A stretch of DNA of 64,000 nt. Origin: JAGPCK01 sp964535575. GTDB taxonomy: Bacteria > Bacteroidota > Bacteroidia > UKL13-3. Position numbers and translations under genes: made by a program. Under the pieces are notes generated by a model that worked only from the letters and a program-made list of their open reading frames with translations, ran no database searches and was not told the origin of the DNA. Below are positions 50,234-57,917 of this stretch, piece after piece. Location: the NCBI GenBank assembly GCA_964535575.1, contig CAZHTC010000009.1, positions 1 through 64,000 on the forward strand. The letters are read 5' to 3'. The stretch's first letter is position 1; each line of letters begins with the position of its first letter.

Positions 50234-50748
50234 TCAGAAGGACTGTTTAACTCAATCAGTATTTTTTTACCTCTGCTTTTGATACCCGCACTTCCGTAAG
50301 GCATCATGTCTTCAATAAGCGGAATCAGTTCCTGTTTCAACTCCGGATAAGTCAGACATAAGTTGGCTAGAACCTGCATGGCAAAAACCCGTATGGCTAC
50401 CGGTTCTGCTTCCGATTTCAGGTAGGCAAAACAATAATCAGCAATTTTTCCGATTAAAGAGTTAGGGATTTTAATATACTGCAATAGCCTCAGTACATTT
50501 CGCTTAATTGCGTCATGAGGGGAGTTTTCAAGTAGGCGGATGATGAATCTTAGATGAGGTTTTACGAGGGCTGGATGTAATTCGGCAATGTAACTTAGCG
50601 GCCAGGCTGCCCGTTTACTTAACCGTTTATCTCCCTCCGAAAAGATTTTTAATAACTCTTTCAGCCGGTAGCTGTTATTGCCTACATAGGCAACAATGAG
50701 TTGGGTGTTTCGTTTTGAATGTTCTTTTAAAAGCCATTCCTTTATCAT
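50230..50748 (-). CDS. HEAT-like helical repeat protein
   Basis: 172 residues when started at the ATG at 50748; a longer frame to 50814 would overlap the preceding LysR-type gene. The protein is all helical with repeating pairs (KRAAWPLSYIAELHPALVKPH, RNVLRLLQYI, IRVFAMQVLANLCLTYPELKQEL), like HEAT/armadillo repeats. Bacteroidota homologues are often mislabelled adenylosuccinate lyase. It starts seven bases after the HTH-only LysR gene on the same strand, so the pair is probably co-expressed. Function unknown. Confidence 0.75.
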   Translation of the reverse strand: MIKEWLLKEHSKRNTQLIVAYVGNNSYRLKELLKIFSEGDKRLSKRAAWPLSYIAELHPALVKPHLRFIIRLLENSPHDAIKRNVLRLLQYIKIPNSLIGKIADYCFAYLKSEAEPVAIRVFAMQVLANLCLTYPELKQELIPLIEDMMPYGSAGIKSRGKKILIELNSPSD

Positions 50749-50755
50749 GAAACCA

Positions 50756-51034
50756 TTAGCTTTGATTACCGGGTTTGGTTTTGAAAGGAGCCAAAAGTTC
50801 ATCCACCTTTTCAATAATATGTTTGGCCTGAGAAACGATTTTTGATCCTTGAGGAGTAACTTTTACGGGTAAAGTATTTCGATCGAAAATAACTACGCCT
50901 ATTTTTTCTTCCATACTTTTTACCTGTTGGCTCACGGTACTTTGTTCGGCAAAGCAAATATCTGCTGCTTTCGAAAAACTTCCGGTATCAGCTACTGCTA
51001 TTACATACTGCAGTTGTCTTAATGTTATAAGCAT
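50756..51034 (-). CDS. HTH-only LysR-type regulator
   Basis: A 92-residue protein that is a complete LysR winged-helix domain (LRQLQYVIAVADTGSFSKAA, AEQSTVSQQVKSMEEKIG, VVIFDRNTLPVKVTPQG) and the start of the linker helix, but has no substrate-binding domain. Intact LysR regulators are about 300 residues. No remnant of an effector domain follows in any frame; the HEAT-like gene begins seven bases after the stop. It is either a stable short regulator or a truncated one. The sequence resembles the OxyR HTH. Confidence 0.8.
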   Translation of the reverse strand: MLITLRQLQYVIAVADTGSFSKAADICFAEQSTVSQQVKSMEEKIGVVIFDRNTLPVKVTPQGSKIVSQAKHIIEKVDELLAPFKTKPGNQS

Positions 51035-51141
51035 AGATGTAAACCAAATTTATGATACAAGTTTAGCTCTTTATAACTGGTTTTAAAAGAACCGGCTGAA
51101 GATGATTAGGCCTAATGGCTTTTTCATGTGATTAAATAAAC

Positions 51142-51168
51142 AACAAAAGCCCTTTAGGGCTCTTTGTT
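51142..51168. terminator. Hairpin, probable terminator
   Basis: AACAAA-AGCCC-TTTA-GGGCT-CTTTGTT stem-loop in the spacer between the LysR-type gene and tRNA-Ser. Its T-poor flanks make it weaker than the others. Confidence 0.45.
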
Positions 51169-51280
51169 AATTGTTCATAGAGAGCGAACTTAGAGGTCTT
51201 CAACTTATCGCATCCAATGATGATGCGCATATATTCTTTTTTAAATCGTCAGTCTCTAACTTTTTTTGGGCAGCCATCAA

Positions 51281-51313
51281 ATAAAAAATCCCTGTTCTTT
51301 CGAACCGGGATTC
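51281..51313 (-). terminator. Terminator of tRNA-Ser
   Basis: On the minus strand AATCCCGGTTC-GAAA-GAACAGGGATT followed by TTTTTATT: a stem capped by a GAAA tetraloop with a T-run, just downstream of the tRNA-Ser 3' end. Confidence 0.8.
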
Positions 51314-51318
51314 ACTGT

Positions 51319-51406
<88 letters not shown>

Positions 51407-51479
51407 GGGGGCAAAAGTAGTAAAATGCGGTTTTTATACCAATAGAAATTTTATAGAAACGCGGATTGATTCGTTAGGG

Positions 51480-52880
51480 TTAGTAACCAAGAATTTGCAT
51501 CATAGAATCGGCCTTTTGCTCACCTGAAAAGAGTGTATAGGTGAATTCACCCTTGTCGTTTTTGTCAATTAAAATATGTTTTGGAGCCGGAATAAGGCAG
51601 TGTTGAATACCTCCGTACCCGCCCAGTGATTCCTGATACGCTCCTGTATGAAAGAAGCCCATATAGAGTTTTTCGCCTGGCTTAATTTTAGGCATAAATA
51701 CCTGATTGGTATTGGTATCGCTATTATAAAAATCCTGACTATCGCAGGTAATGCCACCAAGGTTGATTCGTTGAAATTCGCGGTCCCATTTGTTAATCGC
51801 CAAAAGAATAAATTTCTGACCTATTCCCCAGGTATCAGGTAGGGTAGTAATGAATGAACTGTCAATCATATACCATAGTTCTTTATCGTTCTGGTGTTTT
51901 TGACCAATGATGGAATAGAGCATTCCACCACTTTCGCCTACGGTAAATGAACCAAACTCGGTAAAAATATTTGGGACCGGCACGTTGCGCGAACTGCAAA
52001 TAGTTTTGATATAGAACACAATCTGGTCAATCATGTATTCGTAATCGTATTCAATTCCCAGTGAGGTGTAAATAGGCATTCCTCCACCAATATCAAGGCA
52101 TTCTAAATCGGGGCAAACTTCCTTCACATCGCAATACACATTCACCAGCCTGGTGAGTTCGCTCCAGAAATAAGTGGTATCCCGAATGCCGGTATTCACA
52201 AAAAAGTGGAGCATTTTAAGGCGATAGCGCGGCTCGTCTTTAATTTTATCCTGATAAAAGGAAAGTATATTTTTATAACTCATTCCCAGGCGCGAGGTAT
52301 ACACCATGCTGTTGGGTTCTTCTTCGGTGGCAATGCGAATGCCCAGGTTTAATCGTTCAAATTGATGTTCGCTGTATTGGTCTAATTCGGGTCGGTTATC
52401 AATTACAGCAATTATGTTTTCAAATCCCCTTTTATTTAGGTTAATGATTTTCTCTATGTACGAAGGAGTTTTAAATCCGTTGCATACAATGTATTTGTCA
52501 GTAGGGTAAAGGCCTTGTTCATGTAGTCTACTTATTAAGTCCAAATCGAAAGCCGAGGAAGTTTCCAAATCACCTCCATTTTGTAATACACGGTTAATTA
52601 CAAATGAAAAATGCGAACTCTTAGTACAATAAAAATATTTGTAATTGCCTTCATACTCATGTTTGGTGATGGCTTTTTGAAACAGACTTCTCGCTTTTTC
52701 TATCTGACTGTCAATTTTAGGAAGATAGCTGAATTTTAATGGTGTACCGTAGGTTTCAATTAGGTTTACCAGATCAATGCCATGAAAACTTAATTCGTGG
52801 GAGTTTTTATTAACCTCAAAGCCATGACGTGGAAAATAAAACGTCTGCTCAATTAGGTCAATATATTTGTTCTTCAGCAT
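51480..52880 (-). CDS. Arginine decarboxylase (fold III, biosynthetic-like)
   Basis: A 466-residue PLP enzyme of the alanine-racemase/fold III type. The PLP lysine lies in YFYCTKSSHFSFV (about Lys88). CLDIGGGMPIYTS is the phosphate-binding Gly-rich loop, and FTEFGSFTVGESGGM and HTGAYQESLGGYGG close the active site. This short form (about 465 residues) is the Bacteroidota arginine decarboxylase/SpeA-like group, which makes agmatine from arginine. Decarboxylation of a related diamino acid cannot be excluded. Divergent from the arginase-family gene, with 61 bases between starts. Confidence 0.85.
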   Translation of the reverse strand: MLKNKYIDLIEQTFYFPRHGFEVNKNSHELSFHGIDLVNLIETYGTPLKFSYLPKIDSQIEKARSLFQKAITKHEYEGNYKYFYCTKSSHFSFVINRVLQNGGDLETSSAFDLDLISRLHEQGLYPTDKYIVCNGFKTPSYIEKIINLNKRGFENIIAVIDNRPELDQYSEHQFERLNLGIRIATEEEPNSMVYTSRLGMSYKNILSFYQDKIKDEPRYRLKMLHFFVNTGIRDTTYFWSELTRLVNVYCDVKEVCPDLECLDIGGGMPIYTSLGIEYDYEYMIDQIVFYIKTICSSRNVPVPNIFTEFGSFTVGESGGMLYSIIGQKHQNDKELWYMIDSSFITTLPDTWGIGQKFILLAINKWDREFQRINLGGITCDSQDFYNSDTNTNQVFMPKIKPGEKLYMGFFHTGAYQESLGGYGGIQHCLIPAPKHILIDKNDKGEFTYTLFSGEQKADSMMQILGY

Positions 52881-52906
52881 GTTAAGTTCAGTCTAAAAAA
52901 TCCCCT

Positions 52907-52914
52907 TATCTTTG
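52907..52914 (+). promoter_or_regulatory. -7 promoter box of the arginase-family gene
   Basis: TATCTTTG, an exact TAnnTTTG match, 27 bases upstream of the ATG at 52942, in the spacer shared with the arginine decarboxylase gene. No clear TTG at -33. Confidence 0.45.
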
Positions 52915-52941
52915 CACAATTGTAATAGATAATCGCAATTA

Positions 52942-53886
52942 ATGGAAGTAAATAAATTAAAAATTGTTAAGGTCAAGTCGGAGCTTGGTGCAGGAAGGCG
53001 AGGCGCGAGCTTAGGACCCGATGCCTTATTGATTGCCGATGTGGCTCAGGCAAGCAGTGATTTGTGGCAACTACCCATAGTTGAGGTGGAGGTTTACAAT
53101 AAATTTCTTACAGGAAAACTCATGTTCAGCTATGCCAAGCATATCAATACCATTTCTAAAATTTACGAAAATGTGGCCGCAACCGTTGAACAAACCTTGC
53201 TTGATGGGCATCATCCGTTTATCCTGTCGGGAGATCATTCAAATGCGGGTGGTACCATTGCCGGACTACGAAATGCCTACCCCGATAAAAAGATTGGAGT
53301 AATATGGATAGATGCCCATGCTGACCTTCATACACCCTTTACTACTCCTTCAGGTAACATGCATGGAATGCCTCTTGCTGTGTCACTTGGCATAAACAAC
53401 GATGAGGATAAAATTAATAACCCAAGTCAATTTGAACTGGATGCCTGGGAGCAATTAAAACGGGCTGGAAGCAAAAAAATATGCCCTAAGATTAACCCCG
53501 AAGATTTGTTATTTATTGATTTACGCGACCTTGAAAAGCAGGAATGGGACGTAATACAGCGCCTGGGGATTAAATATTTTACCCCACCCAAACGAAAGGA
53601 ATTGGGTATAGCCAGTGTAGTGGAAGAGGCCATGCAGTATTTTGCCCATCATGATCTGGTTTACGTGAGTTTTGATGTGGATTCGATGGATGTGAATGTG
53701 TCGAAAGGAACAGGGACTCCGGTGCCGGGAGGATTAAGTGTGGATGATGCCATGTATATCTGGAAACACTTGTTTGCCTGGGAAAAAACGGTAGCTTTTG
53801 AAGTTACAGAAATTAATCCACTGCTCGACAGGGAGAATCAAATGGCTGAGTCGGTTCTAGAAATAATAAGGCAGGCTATTCTTTAA
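52942..53886 (+). CDS. Arginase-family ureohydrolase
   Basis: A 314-residue dimanganese hydrolase. Metal-binding motifs are all present: LSGDHSNAGG, WIDAHADLHTPFTTPSGNMHGMP and VSFDVDSMDVNVSKGTGTPVPGGL, with EVTEINPLLD near the end. The TPSGNMHGMPL segment is closer to arginase than to agmatinase, yet the divergent neighbour is an arginine decarboxylase, which would favour agmatinase. The substrate (arginine or agmatine) is therefore open. Either way it feeds ornithine/putrescine metabolism and releases urea. Confidence 0.85.
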   Translation: MEVNKLKIVKVKSELGAGRRGASLGPDALLIADVAQASSDLWQLPIVEVEVYNKFLTGKLMFSYAKHINTISKIYENVAATVEQTLLDGHHPFILSGDHSNAGGTIAGLRNAYPDKKIGVIWIDAHADLHTPFTTPSGNMHGMPLAVSLGINNDEDKINNPSQFELDAWEQLKRAGSKKICPKINPEDLLFIDLRDLEKQEWDVIQRLGIKYFTPPKRKELGIASVVEEAMQYFAHHDLVYVSFDVDSMDVNVSKGTGTPVPGGLSVDDAMYIWKHLFAWEKTVAFEVTEINPLLDRENQMAESVLEIIRQAIL

Positions 53887-54893
53887 ACAGCCAGAAGAAA
53901 TTCGATAGTATCTACTCCATCAGCATAGTCCCACAAGGCTGGCTCCTGGGTGGTTCCAAACGGAATTTCTCCGGCAATCTTGCCAGTTTGCCCAACAATG
54001 CATTGAAGATCATTTCGAATCTGATTAATTTGGATGTCAACTTCTTCCAAATGCTCATACTCCTGATAGTAAACTATACTAATTGGTGAATGAAGTTGTT
54101 TTTCCTCCTTTAAAATTACAAAATTATTTTCCAGAAAGGGCTCTTGATTCAACAGATAAATGGCCCGGTAATAATCGTGGTTGTTCATGTACTTGTTATG
54201 CTCAATCAGATACCCATAATCAAAAACGGCTTCAAAAAAGGTTGCAGGATTATAGCCTTTGGGAACAAAAAGTTTAGCCACATTTCTGCAGCCTAAACCA
54301 TAATACCTGAAAATATCTTCGCCCAAACCTGTAAGTTGTTCCTTGGTTTCGTTCCCTGTAAGTACGGCCACACTTGTTCTGTTTTTTCGGAGCAGGTGAG
54401 GCACCTTTGAAAAATAGTATTCAAAATAGCGGTTGGAATTATTACTTCCGGTAGCTATTACAGCATCAAAATTTTCAAGACGGTTCACCACCTCTATTTT
54501 GTTTTCGGGAAAGCCGCTTTTTAACAAAAAATCGATACAAAATTGCATCAGCACTGAATCATTTGTTGAAAGCTTTACCAAAGCCTTATGTCCTGAAAGT
54601 AAGATTGAAATAAGATCATGAAGCCCTACCAAAGGGATATTGCCCGCCATAATGAGTCCAATTCTTTTTGGATCGATATTTTTACCTGAATAAGAATATT
54701 TATCCATCCATTTGGTTAAATTTTCTTCCGATAAAAGACGGCTCCATGTGCTGAGTGCATACCTTATTTGATCCTGAGAAAACCATTGGTTCTCTCGTTC
54801 GGCTTTAAGGCAAGCGGTTTCCAATTCGGGTGTTGGGTTCTTAAATACCTTACCGAGGGAAATAAGCGGAAATTGTAGTTGTTTAGAAAGCAT
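53883..54893 (-). CDS. LuxC-like acyl-CoA reductase
   Basis: A 336-residue protein of the LuxC/acyl-CoA reductase family. RIGLIMAGNIPLVGLHD (nucleotide binding), HKALVKLSTND, ATGSNNSNRYFEYYF and the active-site cysteine segment GLGCRNVAKLFVPKGY are visible. It would reduce an acyl-CoA or acyl-protein to the aldehyde. In Bacteroidota it is regularly next to a dicluster ferredoxin, as here. It is convergent with the arginase-family gene (four-base overlap) and divergent from the ferredoxin gene. Confidence 0.85.
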   Translation of the reverse strand: MLSKQLQFPLISLGKVFKNPTPELETACLKAERENQWFSQDQIRYALSTWSRLLSEENLTKWMDKYSYSGKNIDPKRIGLIMAGNIPLVGLHDLISILLSGHKALVKLSTNDSVLMQFCIDFLLKSGFPENKIEVVNRLENFDAVIATGSNNSNRYFEYYFSKVPHLLRKNRTSVAVLTGNETKEQLTGLGEDIFRYYGLGCRNVAKLFVPKGYNPATFFEAVFDYGYLIEHNKYMNNHDYYRAIYLLNQEPFLENNFVILKEEKQLHSPISIVYYQEYEHLEEVDIQINQIRNDLQCIVGQTGKIAGEIPFGTTQEPALWDYADGVDTIEFLLAV

Positions 54894-54921
54894 ATAAATA
54901 ATGTGCGAAGTTCTGAAAAGA

Positions 54922-54951
54922 TTGCATATTGCAAAAGGGAGAATAATTTTG
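54922..54951 (+). promoter_or_regulatory. Promoter of the ferredoxin gene
   Basis: TTG at 54922-54924, a 19-base spacer, then TAATTTTG at 54944-54951: a complete match to the Bacteroidota TTG-N19-TAnnTTTG promoter, 28 bases upstream of the ATG at 54980. Confidence 0.65.
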
Positions 54952-54979
54952 CAGAACTTTTTTAAACAAATATAGTTTT

Positions 54980-55324
54980 ATGGCAATCAAGATTACAGAT
55001 GAGTGCATCAATTGCGGTGCATGCGAACCAGAGTGTCCGAATAATGCAATTTATGAAGCCGGTGCTGAATGGGCCTGGGCTGATGGCAATTCACTTTCAG
55101 GAACGATCAATATTGACGGGGAGTCGGTAGATGCTGGACAGCGTCATGCTCCGGTATCAAACGATGTGTATTATATTGTAACCGAAAAATGCACCGAGTG
55201 TGTAGGTTTTCATGAAGAGCCGCAGTGTGCTGCTGTTTGCCCTGTTGACTGCTGTGTTCCGGATCCTGACCATGTTGAAACGAAAGAACGTTTAACAGAG
55301 AAAAAGGACAGAATGCATGGTTAA
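54980..55324 (+). CDS. 4Fe-4S dicluster ferredoxin
   Basis: A 114-residue ferredoxin with two cluster motifs: CINCGACEPECPNN near the N-terminus and CTECVGFHEEPQCAAVCPVD in the second half, with an insertion of about 35 residues between. Extra cysteines (PVDCCVPDP) follow the second motif. It is a low-potential electron carrier, possibly for the divergently transcribed acyl-CoA reductase, with which it is commonly paired; the partnership is inferred from context. Confidence 0.93.
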   Translation: MAIKITDECINCGACEPECPNNAIYEAGAEWAWADGNSLSGTINIDGESVDAGQRHAPVSNDVYYIVTEKCTECVGFHEEPQCAAVCPVDCCVPDPDHVETKERLTEKKDRMHG

Positions 55325-55401
55325 TTAATAAGTCAATTCACAAAAGTTGTTCATAAACCCTTTTTGCCCATAGCAAAAAGGGTTTATATTTTTACACCAT
55401 C

Positions 55402-56184
55402 ATGAATCATTATGGCATTTGTAATCTGAGTTCGGTGGCTTTAAGGGCTGAACCGAGCAGTAAAAGTGAATTAATTTCGATGCTTTTATTTGGGGAAACA
55501 TTTCAGATTCTGGATGCAAAAGACGGATGGCTGCGTATTAATACCACCTTCGATGAGTATGAAGCCTGGCTTGAAGGAAAACAGTACGACTCCCTTTATG
55601 AAGCTCAGTTCAAGGCTATTTTGCATTCACCATTATATGTGTCAAATAGTATTGCACAAGAAATAGGAGAGCAGCAGTATAAAACACATATATTACTTGG
55701 CTCATCGCTGCCTATGTATAAGGACGGATATTTTGAAATAGGGCACCGTACCTATCACTCAAAATCCGCATTGCAGGCTGTTTTTACAAGCGTAACTTCC
55801 ATAACTGATACGGCTCTCAGGTACCTCAATGCTCCTTATTTGTGGGGTGGAAGGTCGCCATTTGGTATTGATTGTTCGGGATTAACCCAAATGGTATTTA
55901 AAATAAACGGAATCAAACTCAGGCGCGATGCATGGATGCAGGCTGAACAGGGTGCCACCATCGATTTTTTTGAGGCCATAGAGCCTGGAGATCTGGCTTT
56001 TTTTGATAACGAAAACGGTAAAATTACGCACGTGGGCATTGTTCTACCCGACAATCGCATTATACATGCTTCCGGTCAGGTGCGGATTGATAAACTCGAC
56101 CGCAGCGGTATTTATAATGAAGCGGCAGGAAAATACACACACAAACTGCGCATTATTAAAAGAGTTATTGCTGAGGCAAACTAA
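55402..56184 (+). CDS. NlpC/P60 (C40) cell-wall hydrolase with SH3 domains
   Basis: A 260-residue protein. Bacterial SH3-like modules occupy residues 1-120 (GICNLSSVALRAEPSSKSE and DGWLRINTTFDEYEAWLEG in part). The C40 peptidase domain follows, with catalytic Cys158 in GIDCSGL, His210 in THVGIV and a third His in IIHASGQ. It cleaves gamma-D-Glu-diamino acid bonds in peptidoglycan stem peptides. No signal peptide is seen, which is common in the Bacteroidota type (it may act on recycled peptides). Confidence 0.92.
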   Translation: MNHYGICNLSSVALRAEPSSKSELISMLLFGETFQILDAKDGWLRINTTFDEYEAWLEGKQYDSLYEAQFKAILHSPLYVSNSIAQEIGEQQYKTHILLGSSLPMYKDGYFEIGHRTYHSKSALQAVFTSVTSITDTALRYLNAPYLWGGRSPFGIDCSGLTQMVFKINGIKLRRDAWMQAEQGATIDFFEAIEPGDLAFFDNENGKITHVGIVLPDNRIIHASGQVRIDKLDRSGIYNEAAGKYTHKLRIIKRVIAEAN

Positions 56185-56197
56185 ATTGGCTCAAATT

Positions 56198-56215
56198 GGT
56201 TAATATTATTTAACC
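56198..56215. promoter_or_regulatory. Palindrome in the peroxiredoxin promoter region
   Basis: GGTTAA-TATTAT-TTAACC, an 18-base inverted repeat nine bases upstream of the -7 box at 56225. Its position would overlap the -33 region, as an operator does. No regulator can be named. Confidence 0.35.
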
Positions 56216-56224
56216 ATCATCATT

Positions 56225-56232
56225 TACCTTTG
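56225..56232 (+). promoter_or_regulatory. -7 promoter box of the peroxiredoxin gene
   Basis: TACCTTTG, exact TAnnTTTG, 17 bases upstream of the ATG at 56249. The GGTTAATATTATTTAACC palindrome lies just upstream. Confidence 0.45.
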
Positions 56233-56248
56233 CTTAATTATTAAAAAC

Positions 56249-56737
56249 ATGACAACACAACCCATTTCAGTTGCCCTTAAAGTTGGCGACAAAGCACCTT
56301 CATTCCGTTTGTACAATACAGATAAAAAAGTGGTTACTTTGGAAGACTACAAAGGGAAAAATCTGATTATTCATTTTTTCCCGCTTGCCTTTACCGGCAC
56401 CTGTACTACTCAACTCTGTACAGTAAGAGACGCCATTTCTTTGTATTCAAATGATACAACCGATGTTGTTGCTATTTCGGTAGATACTCCGCATACCCTG
56501 GCAAAATTTAAGGAGTTGCAAAACTTAAATTTTACCCTTCTCTCTGATTTTAACAAAGAAGTTGCCCCGGAATACGGTGCCCAATACGAAGTTTTTGCCT
56601 GCGAAATGCGGGGTATTGCCAAACGGGCTGCCTTTGTGGTGGATAAAGAAGGTACAATCCGTTATGCCGAGGTATTGGAAAATGCCGGAGAACTTCCGAA
56701 CTTCGACAAAATCAATGAAACATTGAAAGGAATCTGA
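56249..56737 (+). CDS. Peroxiredoxin (AhpE/BCP-like)
   Basis: A 162-residue thioredoxin-fold peroxidase. The peroxidatic cysteine is in PLAFTGTCTTQLCTVRD (Pro-x3-Thr-x2-Cys pattern, about residue 51), with a second cysteine five residues later. VVAISVDTPHTLAKF and FTLLSDFNKEVAPEYG follow. It reduces peroxides with thiols and protects the cytoplasm. The nfeD-like gene begins five bases after its stop codon on the same strand, so they are probably co-transcribed. Confidence 0.9.
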   Translation: MTTQPISVALKVGDKAPSFRLYNTDKKVVTLEDYKGKNLIIHFFPLAFTGTCTTQLCTVRDAISLYSNDTTDVVAISVDTPHTLAKFKELQNLNFTLLSDFNKEVAPEYGAQYEVFACEMRGIAKRAAFVVDKEGTIRYAEVLENAGELPNFDKINETLKGI

Positions 56738-56742
56738 TATTA

Positions 56743-57210
56743 ATGACCATTGCTATCATCGTACTTTTACTTGCTATTGGAATCGCTTTAGTATTTGCCG
56801 AAATACTGGTAATACCGGGTACTTCCATTGCAGGTTTTCTGGGATTCCTTTTTTATATCATAGGGATTTTGTTTACGTACGATAATTTCGGGCGTACATC
56901 AGGGCATATTACGCTTGTAACAACACTGGTATTTTCCTATCTTTTCATTTACCTCTCGCTAAAAAACGGGTACTGGAAAAAATTTCAGACGGAGCATCAA
57001 ATGGATGGTTCGGCCAATGATCTGGATATCGGAGATATTGAGATTGGAGATATAGGTGAAGCACTCACGGAGTTAAATCCTTTAGGAAATGCATTGATAC
57101 ACGGAGAAATATTTGAGGTTACTACCAGAGGAGAATCAATTGATTCGGGTACCGAGATCACTGTAACCGCTATTGATGACAATGTAGTTGTGGTTTCAAA
57201 AGTTTCGTGA
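56743..57210 (+). CDS. NfeD-like membrane protein
   Basis: A 155-residue protein with three predicted membrane helices (residues about 2-20, 25-47 and 57-75), then an acidic linker and a C-terminal OB-fold (ALTELNPLGNALIHGEIFEVTTRGESID with ITVTAIDDNVVVVSKV, quoted in parts). This is the short NfeD form without the ClpP-class protease domain. Such proteins work with stomatin-like SPFH partners; none is in the window. Follows the peroxiredoxin gene by five bases. Confidence 0.88.
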   Translation: MTIAIIVLLLAIGIALVFAEILVIPGTSIAGFLGFLFYIIGILFTYDNFGRTSGHITLVTTLVFSYLFIYLSLKNGYWKKFQTEHQMDGSANDLDIGDIEIGDIGEALTELNPLGNALIHGEIFEVTTRGESIDSGTEITVTAIDDNVVVVSKVS

Positions 57211-57234
57211 GTGTAAAAAATCTGATAATTCTCT

Positions 57235-57242
57235 TATCTTTG
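57235..57242 (+). promoter_or_regulatory. -7 promoter box of tRNA-Arg
   Basis: TATCTTTG, exact TAnnTTTG, 14 bases upstream of the tRNA-Arg 5' end. Confidence 0.5.
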
Positions 57243-57256
57243 CCCCACTTTTTAAA

Positions 57257-57330
57257 GGTCTCGTAGCTCAATTGGATAGAGCATCTGACTACGGATCAGA
57301 AGGTTTGGGGTTCGAATCCCTACGAGACCG
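57257..57330 (+). tRNA. tRNA-Arg (anticodon ACG)
   Basis: A 74-base tRNA. Acceptor stem GGTCTCG pairs with CGAGACC, with G discriminator and no encoded CCA. The anticodon arm CTGACTACGGATCAG shows anticodon ACG, and the T arm is GGGGTTCGAATCCC. The A34 would be deaminated to inosine to read CGU, CGC and CGA. Confidence 0.96.
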
Positions 57331-57332
57331 CG

Positions 57333-57359
57333 AAACCCGGCAATAAGCCGGGTTTTTTT
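57333..57359 (+). terminator. Rho-independent terminator after tRNA-Arg
   Basis: AACCCGG-CAATAAG-CCGGGTT followed by a T-run, directly after the tRNA 3' end. Confidence 0.88.
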
Positions 57360-57360
57360 G

Positions 57361-57904
57361 CTTTTATGGGTTACCGTTATTAACGAGTTGTAAAACGATG
57401 CTTTAGGAAAAGAATAAATAATCCGTCCTCTTTTTGCTGGAGGATAAGAAAAATCATGGAAGCAACCCATCGCATTGTTTTTATTACCCTAAATTTTTTT
57501 CAGCTTAACACTATGAGATTTCCAACTAAATGCGGCTATATCTACAAGTCATCATGCAGCAAGGGTAATGCTGAAGAAGAAGTTGTCTGTTGGGTATTAC
57601 AGCTTTTGTGAAATTATTCCAAAGTAAAACCTGTCAACATCAATTTGGAATTTCACCTTAAAGTCGCATGGAAAACAATTAGTTATGCAATAAAGGATAT
57701 TAACCTTTTTAGATTCCCTGTAAACCGAATAACAGGATTCATGAATTGGGTAGTGATAGAATTTCTGCCAGTACTTATCTTCACATTTAAGAAGGTCAAA
57801 AAATATTTTTAAATAACGTACCTTAATCAAATACCTCAACCTAAATCCTTTAAACCCTGCCCCAAAGGCGGGGTTTATTTTTAAACAAAACCTCTGCAAT
57901 CTGT
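57361..57904. other. 540-bp gene-poor spacer
   Basis: No convincing gene. It holds a CCTC...GAGG hairpin near 57422-57442 and a GC-rich stem (AAACCCTGCC-CCAAA-GGCGGGGTTT, 57852-57875) followed by TATTTTT just upstream of the MBL-fold gene, which looks like a terminator. A 123-codon minus-strand frame (57597-57968) has no protein-like features and runs into the start of the MBL gene. A small RNA here cannot be excluded. Confidence 0.4.
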
Positions 57905-57912
57905 TACTTTTG
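57905..57912 (+). promoter_or_regulatory. Candidate -7 box, near-leaderless start
   Basis: TACTTTTG matches TAnnTTTG and ends five bases before the ATG at 57918, implying almost no 5' leader for the MBL-fold gene. No TTG was found at the expected -33 position. Confidence 0.35.
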
Positions 57913-57917
57913 TATGT

